Positions 1 to 7,026 of a DNA stretch of 13,806 nt are shown here, piece by piece (within the stretch, counting starts at the first letter, position 1; the number at the start of each line of letters is the position of its first letter). The stretch is taken from assembly GCA_028717025.1 (NCBI GenBank), contig JAQUOR010000023.1:1-13806 (forward strand), in the 5' to 3' direction. The position numbers and the translations under genes are program-made. This DNA comes from Candidatus Omnitrophota bacterium (GTDB lineage Bacteria; Omnitrophota; Gorgyraeia; Duberdicusellales; 4484-171). The notes under the pieces were generated by a model. That model made no database searches, had not been told where the DNA came from, and worked only from the letters and a program-made list of their open reading frames with translations.

Positions 1-5
1 TGCCG

Positions 6-806
6 TCAGCGGTACGAGATCACTATGTTATCCAACTGTATTGTTGTTGTCTTTTTGGCATCTCCCTTCAGCCGAAACACCACCCTTATGGGCCGGCGGG
101 GGTTTTTTTTCAAAAAATCAACAAAACTTTCATTCGTGGCGAAATTTACGGAAAGATTCGTGGGAGAAGTACGATTAACAAGTTTAAACGAAGCAAGGAG
201 AACTTCGCTCGTGGAAGCGGTAGCATTTACGGCAAACGGCTCAGCAACCAAAACTTCTAACACATCGCCTAAGAATTCGCTTATTACATAAAGATCAAAT
301 TCAAGAGAGGCATCTTTATTTTTAAACACAATTTTTTGGCTGAGAGACGTTTCTCCGTCTTCTCTGTTTTTTAATTCCGCTAATGCATTACCATTCTGAT
401 ATACCAGCCTAACACTTCCCATGGTTTCCCAGGGAAAAGGCAACTCCTCTGCCTCTTGAGCCAGCGCTTGCCACTCCTTAAGGATTTCGGGCATATCCGT
501 GTAAATTTCTCGTGCAAAAAGCGCCCGCCGCCATTTTCCAAGAAAAGTAAAGTCACCGTCGTAGATAAAAAAGGGGTCCCGTTCCACGCTAATGCCTTGC
601 TTACGTAACCATGTTTGAGAAGGCATAGGCAGCACTGCGAAATACCCTTGAGACATCATTGAACCTTGCTCCTCAACAACGGGTTCTGTGCTAACCTGCG
701 GGGGACGGGGTTTACCTTGAATCTTAATAACCACCGGATTTTCTGCAGAATCGGCACCAAACGATAATAAGAATGAAAGGAATACAAACACCACAATCTT
801 CTTCAT
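6..806 (-). CDS. Secreted protein of unknown function
   Basis: I do not recognise the family. The 266-residue product starts with a classical Sec signal peptide: basic MKK, a hydrophobic core at about residues 4-17, and a likely cleavage after the Ala in ADSA near residue 21. The mature part opens with a Pro/Val-rich linker (about 22-45). The C-terminal half (about 130-266) alternates short hydrophobic and polar stretches and looks all-beta, perhaps a sandwich resembling carbohydrate-binding modules; that is inference. There are no cysteines and no lipobox, so it is probably periplasmic or exported. The start is supported by a strong AAGGAGG (810-816), although the gap to ATG is only 3 nt. 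It lies 118 bp downstream of the radical SAM gene on the same strand but has its own promoter-like sequence, so it may not belong to that operon. Both ends lie inside the window. Confidence 0.75.
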   Translation of the reverse strand: MKKIVVFVFLSFLLSFGADSAENPVVIKIQGKPRPPQVSTEPVVEEQGSMMSQGYFAVLPMPSQTWLRKQGISVERDPFFIYDGDFTFLGKWRRALFAREIYTDMPEILKEWQALAQEAEELPFPWETMGSVRLVYQNGNALAELKNREDGETSLSQKIVFKNKDASLEFDLYVISEFLGDVLEVLVAEPFAVNATASTSEVLLASFKLVNRTSPTNLSVNFATNESFVDFLKKNPRRPIRVVFRLKGDAKKTTTIQLDNIVISYR

Positions 807-859
807 ACTCCTCCTTAAGGATTAACTTCGAATTGTTCTAAAACAACACAATCATTATT

Positions 860-887
860 ATTATATCAATCAAGCTCGCTTGAGCAA
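860..887 (-). promoter_or_regulatory. Sigma70-type promoter of the secreted-protein gene, with palindrome in the spacer
   Basis: Read on the minus strand there is a consensus -10 TATAAT (860-865), a 16-bp spacer, and a weak -35 TTGCTC (882-887). The predicted transcript starts near 853, about 47 nt before the ATG. The spacer contains the inverted repeat TCAAGCTCGCTTGA (870-883), a plausible operator or just a small hairpin. Confidence 0.45.
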
Positions 888-924
888 TAAGAAAATTAAT
901 ATCAAGAATAGCGCGTTACGGCAT

Positions 925-2403
925 TTAGAATCTATAGGAAAACTCCTCTTCCTGTTGTAATAAAACGCTGTAAATAGTAAAATTGAGTTTCTTTTTTGCG
1001 CAAAAATATTTTACAAATTCGGAAACCTTCCTCCTTAGAACCTCATTCGTTTGCGTGTTAAGAAGCGTACGGCTGTCATTACCGAGCCAATCAATCCAGG
1101 CTTTTACTAAAAGCAGTAATGAGATACGTGCTTCCTCGCATAAGAATTTTGTCATTTTTAAATCCCTGAATAAGTTCACGCTGTTAACAATCTTCCAAAG
1201 CTCTATGTTCTGCCTGAAGGAAAGGCTACGACTCTGCAAAAAGTAATGCGTTTCTTCCTCCTGAAAAATAATTCCTAATTTTTCGGCGTTCTTCCACAAT
1301 TCAGTACCGGGCAAGACGCGAAGCGGGAAAACGGCGACTTTTGTAGGGTTTAAATCCAGAGCAAATGCCAAAGATTTTTTAAAAGAAGTAACCGTATCGC
1401 CGGGCAATCCAAGAATCAATTGGATCTCGGTTACCAAATCATATTTTTTCAGTAAATTAAAACCTCTGGTAAATCTCGTAAGGTCTGATTTTCTATTGAT
1501 AAGCTTTGAGACGCCGCCATCTATTGATTGCAAACCGATTTCAACATATTTTATATTCGCGTTATAGAAAAGCTCGGAGAGTTCTTCATCCATATATTCC
1601 GTCCTGATTTCAGCATGAAACATAATGCGATCTTTATTGTGCGCGGCAATAAACCGGCAGATCTCTTTCGCCCTTTTTGTGTCCGCATTAAATACCGGAT
1701 CCATAAGATAAATGACGTACGGCTTCTTTTCAAGTAACGCAAGCAGATCACTCTTTACTCTTTGCATCCCGAAAAATCGTACCTTTTTAAATTCCTTATT
1801 GTAATAACAAAAATGACACTTAAAAAAGCATCCTCTCTGGGTTTCCAGGCAGACCTCTCTGTTCTCAAGAGGCACATTATACGTACGATAGGGAAAAGGA
1901 ATGGAGCCTAATTCAGGTATGTTTTCCCGGTCGGCATTTTCGATGATTTTTCCGTGAAACCGCTGCGAAATTCCCCTTACGCCCTTGCTATCTCTATGAG
2001 GATGTAATAGCGACTTGATTAATTCCGTAAAAGTGACCTCTCCTTCTCCACGCACCACAATGTCAACGCAGTCATTCTGTTCCAACACTGTCGTAGCTAC
2101 AGGGGAAACATGCGGCCCTCCGAGTATGACTATTTTGTTCTTCCACAACTTTTTTATCGAACGGGTAAGTTCTAAAACCCGTTCGATATTCCATGCATAG
2201 CATGAAAAGCCGATAACATCGGGATCATATTCCTCAATTTCATAAAGCATGAAATCGTAGCTATCGATAACATTGAATTCTTTAACGACAATCTCGATTT
2301 TACCCTTCAAAAACCGGTCGTTTAAAGCAAATGCCTGCAAATAAAGAAGCGACAGAGGGGTAAATAACGTATTTTTGTGTAACGCAATAAGTAATATCTT
2401 CAT
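925..2403 (-). CDS. B12-binding-domain radical SAM protein
   Basis: A 492-residue two-domain enzyme. Residues about 1-135 form a Rossmann-like cobalamin-binding domain, with DVIGFSCYAW at 62-71, LGGPHVS at 94-100 and RGEGE at 118-122. A strict DxHxxG base-on motif is not seen, which is common in this class. Residues about 185-390 form the radical SAM barrel, with the cluster motif CFFKCHFC (Cys192, Cys196, Cys199), then EIGLQS (288-293) and LGLPGDT (331-337), which are typical SAM-binding elements. The C-terminal 100 residues are helical and lack further Cys clusters. The layout resembles uncharacterised B12-radical SAM proteins of the DUF4080 type; the substrate cannot be read from sequence. 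Its ATG shares one base with the stop of the upstream U32-TPR gene (TGATG) and no Shine-Dalgarno is visible, so translation is probably coupled and the two proteins likely act together. Confidence 0.88.
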   Translation of the reverse strand: MKILLIALHKNTLFTPLSLLYLQAFALNDRFLKGKIEIVVKEFNVIDSYDFMLYEIEEYDPDVIGFSCYAWNIERVLELTRSIKKLWKNKIVILGGPHVSPVATTVLEQNDCVDIVVRGEGEVTFTELIKSLLHPHRDSKGVRGISQRFHGKIIENADRENIPELGSIPFPYRTYNVPLENREVCLETQRGCFFKCHFCYYNKEFKKVRFFGMQRVKSDLLALLEKKPYVIYLMDPVFNADTKRAKEICRFIAAHNKDRIMFHAEIRTEYMDEELSELFYNANIKYVEIGLQSIDGGVSKLINRKSDLTRFTRGFNLLKKYDLVTEIQLILGLPGDTVTSFKKSLAFALDLNPTKVAVFPLRVLPGTELWKNAEKLGIIFQEEETHYFLQSRSLSFRQNIELWKIVNSVNLFRDLKMTKFLCEEARISLLLLVKAWIDWLGNDSRTLLNTQTNEVLRRKVSEFVKYFCAKKKLNFTIYSVLLQQEEEFSYRF

Positions 2404-4037
2404 CAGCGTCGTATAAAATTATTTGTTACAGGTTGAAAATCGGGAACCTGCAACCGTTGTAACGTAAATGTCTTTTTGCGCCCTTCTTTGCGAGTGCCTG
2501 CGCTGCGATTCGATGTATTGTGACATTGCGAAATAAAAACTTGGATACGCGAGTCCTGCGGGTTTATTTTTTTAGCTTTTTTAAATTCCGTAACGGCCCG
2601 CTTGAATTGCTTAAGCTTCGCATAGCAGGAGCCTGACAAACAATACAAGAGGCTATCATTGATGCAATCTCCTATCATCGCTTTACGTGCAGCAGCAATG
2701 GCTTGCTTATAGCGTGCGAGATTAAAACAGGCGTATGCCAATCCTTTATACCCGCTGATAGTATGAGGGAAAAACTTAAGAGCCTTTTCATATATCGTCC
2801 GTGCGCCCTTAACTTCACCGATCTTCTCCAGGCAGGCACTTAAAAGAAAATAGGCTTCAATGTTTTTGTGATTCAATGCGAGTGCGCATCGACCGGCCTC
2901 AATGGCTTCTTTATATCTACCGAGACCATGATAACTCTTTCCTAAGTTTACATAAAGATGACTTTTGCCACCGGATTTTTCTATAATGTTTTTGTATATC
3001 CTTACCGCTTTTTCTTCTTCCTCAAGTCTCTCCTGTCCCTGCAAAAAGTCCTGGTTAATAACCACGGCCTCTTGCATCAATATATTGCAATAATCGCATT
3101 TACTGCATGCGTTTTGACATGTCAGCATCCGCTTGAAAAAATTATTTCTCTTAAGCGCCGCGGAGTCGATATACTGAAAATATCTGAGTCCCGGAGAATC
3201 CAATAGATCCAACAAATTACCATTAAAGTCCTCTTTGGTATACGCTTTCAGAAAATATTCTATCGAAGAGGTCGGGTTGTCCCTGCTTGAAATTTTAAAA
3301 TAGTCGACAAAGGGAATATAATATTTTAAAGCGTCAGGCGGGATAAAGGGGATATTGAAAACTTTCTCAGGATTTTTTAAAAATATTTTCATGCACCACC
3401 GTTCCAGGAAAAACTCATCGGTCATCTTTTCCTTAATGCCGGTCGGCCGGTGAGCGATAAGATTGTAATGCATTCTTCTAAAGGGGCAGTTCCGTAAACA
3501 TCCCTCATTTACCATCACTTTGATTTTAAGCCCCGTCCGTTCTTTGATCTGCCGTATCAGGGGAATATTTCTGTTGATATCCCTATCGATGGTGATTATA
3601 TCAACCCCCAGATCTTTAAGGTATAATGCTTCCTCTACTGTCTTTGCATAACAATTAACGGACGATTCGATGGTAATTGTCGGAAGTTGTCTTCTAATTT
3701 CACTGATATACACAGGATTAGTAACCACTACGCTGTCCAATCCTATCTGTTGCAGTGTTTTTAGATAGCCGGTAATCTTTGAAACAATTTTTGCGTCTAA
3801 CCCTCCGGCACCTTCACACGTTGCATTCAGTAACAACTGGCTTCGTATGCGTAGCGATATGCAGCGGCGGATCAACTGCGGGACTTCGTTTACATAATTT
3901 TTATCCTGAGAAACATGTCTGCCGGTACCCATATAGCGGTGAGGAATAGGGAAATAAAGCGCCTCTATATTGTCTTTGTATCTTTCAACAATATCCAGCA
4001 TTGCCTTATCGTTATTGTAGCCGATAGAAAATCTCAT
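2403..4037 (-). CDS. U32-family (peptidase U32/UbiU-UbiV-like) protein fused to C-terminal TPR repeats
   Basis: A 544-residue fusion. Residues about 1-320 look like the TIM-barrel U32 family, now known to include Fe-S proteins of oxygen-independent hydroxylation (UbiU/UbiV, RlhA, TrhP). The recognisable core is VNEGCLRNCPFRRMHYN (Cys180, Cys184) followed by ERWC (Cys215), equivalent to the family's cluster-binding segment. A further cluster CQNACSKCDYC (Cys307, 311, 314, 317) ends the domain. Residues about 358-494 contain four TPR units with the usual YxxLGxxY and A-x-x-x-Y/F-x-x-A pattern. The last 50 residues are basic and low in recognisable structure. The start at 4037 has no Shine-Dalgarno; 51 nt separate it from the upstream phosphatase gene, so co-transcription is likely. 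The stop overlaps the start of the radical SAM gene. Proteolytic activity should not be assumed from the family name. Confidence 0.82.
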   Translation of the reverse strand: MRFSIGYNNDKAMLDIVERYKDNIEALYFPIPHRYMGTGRHVSQDKNYVNEVPQLIRRCISLRIRSQLLLNATCEGAGGLDAKIVSKITGYLKTLQQIGLDSVVVTNPVYISEIRRQLPTITIESSVNCYAKTVEEALYLKDLGVDIITIDRDINRNIPLIRQIKERTGLKIKVMVNEGCLRNCPFRRMHYNLIAHRPTGIKEKMTDEFFLERWCMKIFLKNPEKVFNIPFIPPDALKYYIPFVDYFKISSRDNPTSSIEYFLKAYTKEDFNGNLLDLLDSPGLRYFQYIDSAALKRNNFFKRMLTCQNACSKCDYCNILMQEAVVINQDFLQGQERLEEEEKAVRIYKNIIEKSGGKSHLYVNLGKSYHGLGRYKEAIEAGRCALALNHKNIEAYFLLSACLEKIGEVKGARTIYEKALKFFPHTISGYKGLAYACFNLARYKQAIAAARKAMIGDCINDSLLYCLSGSCYAKLKQFKRAVTEFKKAKKINPQDSRIQVFISQCHNTSNRSAGTRKEGRKKTFTLQRLQVPDFQPVTNNFIRR

Positions 4038-4088
4038 ACTTTGTCTGGGCTTTTGTGCTGCGATTCTTAACTAAAATCGCGCAGTGTT

Positions 4089-4859
4089 TTATAGCGAGCG
4101 GCGGATGATCTCTTCTACCGCATCATGTGTTATACGATTCGATGCAATATACCCTATATCTTTATACGTAAGAGGCGCTCCTTTTAAGGTGGTAAGTTTC
4201 CCCCCTGCTTCTTCTATGATGGCTACTCCTCCTGCAAAATCCCAGGGCCGATCGTGAAACTCAACGGAAAAATCCAGCTTTCCTTCGGCAACATAAGAAA
4301 GAACACGCACGGAAGAACCCAGCATGCGTACGTTAAAAACTTCATGTGCCAAATCGCCTAAAACTTTCAGCATGACGTCGGGTGCATACCGGATGCTGGA
4401 ATCAAAAGAAATCGAACATTCTTTCAGGCTCTTATTTTTTGACACAACTATTCTTTTGTTATTTTTATACGCACCGCCGCCCTTCTCCGCCGCATACATT
4501 TCAGCGCCCAACGGCATATAAATGACACCGGCCACAAATACATTCTTATGGACCACGCCGATAGATACTCCAAAAATATCTATACCCCTTATGAAGTTAT
4601 GCGTTCCATCCAAAGGGTCTATGATCCAGACATACTCATTGCTTAAATTGGAGCTGCCTCCCTCTTCAGCAAGAATGCCATGGCCTGGAAATTTTGCTTT
4701 AATCCTGTCCACGATGATCTTTTCCGCTTCGCGATCTAAATTGGTGGCCAGATTCCTGTCGCCCTTGCTTTCAATTGTGCTGATCTTACCGAAATTATCG
4801 AGAAGGTACGTTCCTGCCTGGCGCGCCGCGCCTATTGCTACGTCGAGAATTTCACTCAT
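4089..4859 (-). CDS. suhB: Inositol monophosphatase family protein (SuhB-like)
   Basis: A 256-residue Mg2+-dependent phosphomonoesterase of the inositol monophosphatase/FBPase fold. The metal-binding set is complete: AEEGG (Glu65), WIIDPLDGTHNF (Asp81, Asp84) and RPWDFAGG (Asp207). Length matches SuhB and IMPase. The open frame runs upstream to an ATG at 4997, but that adds 46 residues of no family similarity. The start at 4859 is preceded by a perfect AAGGAGG (4866-4872) with a 6-nt gap and gives the normal N-terminus (MSEILDVAIGAARQAG). Substrates of this family include inositol-1-phosphate, and some members act on other sugar phosphates, so the exact role is open; E. coli SuhB also works in rRNA antitermination. 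The gene sits between smpB and the U32-TPR gene on the same strand. Its 185-nt leader holds two inverted repeats (4886-4917 and 4946-4974). Confidence 0.9.
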   Translation of the reverse strand: MSEILDVAIGAARQAGTYLLDNFGKISTIESKGDRNLATNLDREAEKIIVDRIKAKFPGHGILAEEGGSSNLSNEYVWIIDPLDGTHNFIRGIDIFGVSIGVVHKNVFVAGVIYMPLGAEMYAAEKGGGAYKNNKRIVVSKNKSLKECSISFDSSIRYAPDVMLKVLGDLAHEVFNVRMLGSSVRVLSYVAEGKLDFSVEFHDRPWDFAGGVAIIEEAGGKLTTLKGAPLTYKDIGYIASNRITHDAVEEIIRRSL

Positions 4860-4865
4860 TGCCTT

Positions 4866-4872
4866 CCTCCTT
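4866..4872 (-). promoter_or_regulatory. Ribosome binding site that fixes the IMPase-family start
   Basis: AAGGAGG on the minus strand, 6 nt before the ATG at 4859. It is the best Shine-Dalgarno in the window and decides between this start and the longer frame beginning at 4997. Confidence 0.8.
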
Positions 4873-5044
4873 AATGAGCACATCGTTTTTTCAAGCGTCG
4901 ACGACGCGCGGAAAAAAGGATAGTGCGAATTAATCCCTAAGCGCTCCGGATACGTTTCGAAGAAAATTATCCGGTATACGGGCGCAAGGGATAACAACTT
5001 GAATTCCCTGAATGAATTATTTCCTAAACTCTTACAACGCTCTA

Positions 5045-5539
5045 TTACCGGCCATGACGAAATTTTTTCAACTCCCGCTCTGCTTCCCGGTCTGCGATAC
5101 CCTCTTTTATTTTACGACGTTTGTCATAAAGCAATCTTCCCCTGGCAAGCGCGATCTCAACTTTAGCTATTCCCCGGTCATTGAAATACACCTTTAAAGG
5201 AATAAGGGTAAATCCACGCTGTATCATAAAACCGATAAAGCGTTCTATTTCTTTTCTGTGCAAAAGCAATTTTCGTACTCTTTTCGGTTCCGGCTTAAAG
5301 TAAGAACTTTTCTCAAATTCAGGTATATGCATGTTATAAAGATACACTTCCCCCTGTTCCAACCGCCCGAAGCTGTCATCAATAGAACAACCTTTAGTGC
5401 GCAGAGATTTAACTTCAGTGCCCCGAAGCGCTATCCCTGCTTCATGCGCTTCCAGGATCTGGTATTCTCTGCGTGCTTTGCGGTTTGTTGCCACAAGCTT
5501 AAAAGCGGTATCTTTCTTTTTTTCTTTTTCCATACTCAT
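5045..5539 (-). CDS. smpB: SsrA-binding protein SmpB
   Basis: A 164-residue tmRNA-binding protein for trans-translation, which frees stalled ribosomes and tags the unfinished peptide. Family hallmarks appear in order: NRKARREYQI (residues about 19-28), GIALRGTEVKSLR (about 35-47), YNMHIPEFE (about 68-76), PKRVRKLLLHRKEI (about 85-98) and the C-terminal tail GRLLYDKRRKIKEG. The tail is the basic segment that enters the empty mRNA channel. Two ATGs lie at 5539 and 5533; neither has a Shine-Dalgarno, so the exact first residue is uncertain. The gap to the permease upstream is entirely filled with degenerate iterons (5541-5686). The tmRNA gene itself, often close to smpB, is not in this window. 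The product is conserved and the assignment is secure. Confidence 0.96.
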   Translation of the reverse strand: MSMEKEKKKDTAFKLVATNRKARREYQILEAHEAGIALRGTEVKSLRTKGCSIDDSFGRLEQGEVYLYNMHIPEFEKSSYFKPEPKRVRKLLLHRKEIERFIGFMIQRGFTLIPLKVYFNDRGIAKVEIALARGRLLYDKRRKIKEGIADREAERELKKFRHGR

Positions 5540-5540
5540 T

Positions 5541-5686
5541 ATATACGCTAATTTACGCTGATCATTAAACGCTCATTACCGCAAACCATATTAGTGAAAG
5601 TTCGTGGTTTCCAAATTAGTGGTAATTCGTGTTTTCTCCAATTCGCGAGAATTCGCGTTTTTTTATTCGCGGCCATTCGCGTATTA
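5541..5686. repeat. Degenerate 24-26 bp iterons filling the permease-smpB gap
   Basis: Four direct units on the plus strand begin at 5590, 5615, 5641 and 5665. Each carries two heptamers of form ATTnGYG ten bases apart (for example ATTCGCGAGAATTCGCG at 5641) followed by a T-rich run. Two further units in the opposite orientation occupy 5541-5587 (minus-strand ATCAGCGTAAATTAGCG and TTTGCGGTAATGAGCG). The array abuts the permease stop codon on one side and comes within a base or two of the smpB start on the other. AAACCA (5583-5588) and TGGTTT (5605-5610) can pair where the orientation flips. No terminator-like T-run after a GC stem is present. Confidence 0.75.
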
Positions 5687-6628
5687 AAAGGTAAATCCGG
5701 AAAGTTTCATATACAACCCCAGCCACAGCGGAACGCTTACAATGCTGAAGACATGCGTAAAAAGGACTCCCTGGGATACAAACTCACTGTCTGCCTTGCG
5801 TAAGTTAGCGACAATGGGCAACGTTACCGCGGAAGGCATTGAGGCCTGGAGCACGATAAAAAACCCCAGAAGCGAACCGATATCAAACTTTACTACCAGC
5901 AATAAAAACAATAACGGCACAACGATAAGTTTTAATGCGCTCGCTTCTAAAATAATAAATAACTTTGCATAAAAATGTTCAAGATTGATTTTTGCCAGCC
6001 AACACCCTAAAACGAGCATAGAAAGTACGAAACTTGTATCACCGATCATTTTCATGGGAACGGTGACGACTTTGGGAATAAAATGAGCGGTATTGGTATA
6101 TACCAACAAAAGCGCAGCAAGCGTGCCGATTATGGGCGGAGTTAAAAGGGTTTTTGGCTTAAATTCTTCCCCTTTTTTTCTGAAGATAAAGTAGCTGCCC
6201 ACTGACCACATGATAATATCAAACCCCAGAATATAAAGAAAAACATAGACGATAAACTCTTCCCTTAGATGAGCAGGAAAAAGAAAAAGCGCTATATTAA
6301 GCGGGAGATAACCGCAATTCTGAAAGCTTACCACGCTGATGAATTCTTTTTTGAAATCGTGACTGCGTTTGAAGGAAAAAATATATCCGAGAACAAAGCT
6401 GGCCAGGAATATCGCAATACTTAAAAAAAGAAAAATGAGCGGCGGAGTCATCTGTAATGCAGTATTCTCGATAATATGAGAAAAAGCCATGAAAGGAATG
6501 GTAAAATTTACCACAAAAAAAATAAGGAAATTAAGGGCTTTTTCCTCTATTGCGTGCTTTTTATAAAAATAATACCCCAGCACCGCGATGATAGTAAGCT
6601 TAATGATTGCAAGCGATATGACACCCAT
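5684..6628 (-). CDS. AEC-family permease (auxin efflux carrier-like transporter)
   Basis: A 314-residue integral membrane protein with about ten hydrophobic segments in two halves, in the BART/AEC fold. Helix 1 ends in LGYYFYKKH (about residues 17-25), matching the family's conserved GYxxxK element. NCGYLPLNIALF (about 103-114) lies where AEC proteins carry their substrate-crossover Asn/Gly-Pro motif, and the second half has the related stretch QASMPSAVTLPIVA (about 260-273). Family members export or import organic anions or auxin-like acids; the substrate here cannot be inferred. The start at 6628 fits helix 1. No Shine-Dalgarno precedes it; instead a consensus TATAAT ends 7 nt upstream, implying an almost leaderless message. 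It is the first gene of the minus-strand run, separated from smpB by the iteron array. Confidence 0.9.
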   Translation of the reverse strand: MGVISLAIIKLTIIAVLGYYFYKKHAIEEKALNFLIFFVVNFTIPFMAFSHIIENTALQMTPPLIFLFLSIAIFLASFVLGYIFSFKRSHDFKKEFISVVSFQNCGYLPLNIALFLFPAHLREEFIVYVFLYILGFDIIMWSVGSYFIFRKKGEEFKPKTLLTPPIIGTLAALLLVYTNTAHFIPKVVTVPMKMIGDTSFVLSMLVLGCWLAKINLEHFYAKLFIILEASALKLIVVPLLFLLLVVKFDIGSLLGFFIVLQASMPSAVTLPIVANLRKADSEFVSQGVLFTHVFSIVSVPLWLGLYMKLSGFTF

Positions 6629-6635
6629 GGTATGA

Positions 6636-6663
6636 ATTATAACATAGCATATTTAGTTAACAA
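6636..6663 (-). promoter_or_regulatory. Promoter of the AEC permease, probably giving a leaderless mRNA
   Basis: Minus-strand -35 TTGTTA (6658-6663), 16-bp spacer, consensus -10 TATAAT (6636-6641). The -10 ends 7 nt before the ATG at 6628, so the predicted +1 falls on or next to the start codon. Confidence 0.5.
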
Positions 6664-6759
6664 AGATAATAAAAAATACGGAGTGCGAAGCCGGCGCTTG
6701 CGCTACGAGAGGCCTCCTTAAAGAGGACTAAAGACCGGGGGCCACAACGAATAAAAAAT

Positions 6760-6789
6760 TTTACTGAGTTGTTATTTATTTGGTATAAT
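6760..6789 (+). promoter_or_regulatory. Extended -10 promoter upstream of the tRNA-Leu region
   Basis: TGG plus TATAAT (-10 at 6784-6789, extended TGn at 6781-6783), with TTTACT (6760-6765) as a 4/6 -35 at an 18-bp spacer. The same TATTTGGTATAATC string occurs upstream of tRNA-Ser. The start site would be near 6796, about 310 nt before the tRNA. Confidence 0.5.
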
Positions 6790-6793
6790 CAAC

Positions 6794-6917
6794 TTCGTTA
6801 AGTTTATTCGCTTATACACACGCAGCACTTTGATAGATTTAACAGTTAAACGAAAAACTCATGTTTAGCCTGACAAGGCGTAAGGCAAACTTTACCAAAC
6901 AAAGTTTCTTCCATGAG
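6794..6917 (+). ncRNA. Candidate structured RNA or tRNA leader
   Basis: Starting at the predicted +1, several perfect stems follow in a nested order. These are TTCGTT/AACGAA (6794-6799 with 6849-6854) and an enclosing stem CTCATG/CATGAG (6858-6863 with 6912-6917). The latter holds two hairpins: GCCT-GACA-AGGC (6868-6879) and AAACTTT/AAAGTTT with a 7-nt loop (6887-6907). This is a three-way-junction layout. I do not recognise it as a known riboswitch, 6S RNA or tmRNA. Chance pairing in AT-rich DNA is possible. Confidence 0.25.
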
Positions 6918-6943
6918 ATCTTTCCGGATTGACAGCCCCGTTA

Positions 6944-6997
6944 CCTAATATTTATATGGGGGTTCGGGACGTCCCGCACCTAACCAAAATATTTAGG
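6944..6997. repeat. Long imperfect palindrome centred at 6970/6971
   Basis: A perfect 12-bp core CGGGACGTCCCG (6965-6976) is flanked, after one mismatch, by GGT/ACC (6961-6963, 6978-6980). Farther out are CCTAATATT (6944-6952) and AATATTTAGG (6988-6997), which pair with one bulge. It resembles a miniature palindromic repeat element. Confidence 0.55.
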
Positions 6998-7026
6998 GAA
7001 CGGGACAGCGAAGCGAGTATCTCTTC

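Noticed and set aside
4886..4917. Terminator between smpB and the IMPase-family gene
   Set aside because: The U-run precedes and the A-run follows the stem on both strands, the opposite of an intrinsic terminator.
4522..4923. 133-codon plus-strand open frame
   Set aside because: It is opposite the conserved metal-site region of the IMPase gene and has no recognisable motif.
4860..4997. N-terminal extension of the phosphatase to an ATG at 4997
   Set aside because: The extra 46 residues do not resemble the family, and a perfect ribosome binding site precedes the ATG at 4859.
5538..5543. TATAAT overlapping the first smpB ATG as a leaderless promoter
   Set aside because: No -35 lies at a normal distance, and a start site 6-7 nt downstream would fall inside the second ATG, so it does not give a sensible message.
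5541..5686. CRISPR array
   Set aside because: Units are contiguous and degenerate with no unique spacers, and no cas gene is present.
6794..6917. tmRNA or 6S RNA near smpB
   Set aside because: There is no tRNA-like domain or tag-coding frame for tmRNA, and no single long hairpin with a central bubble for 6S RNA.
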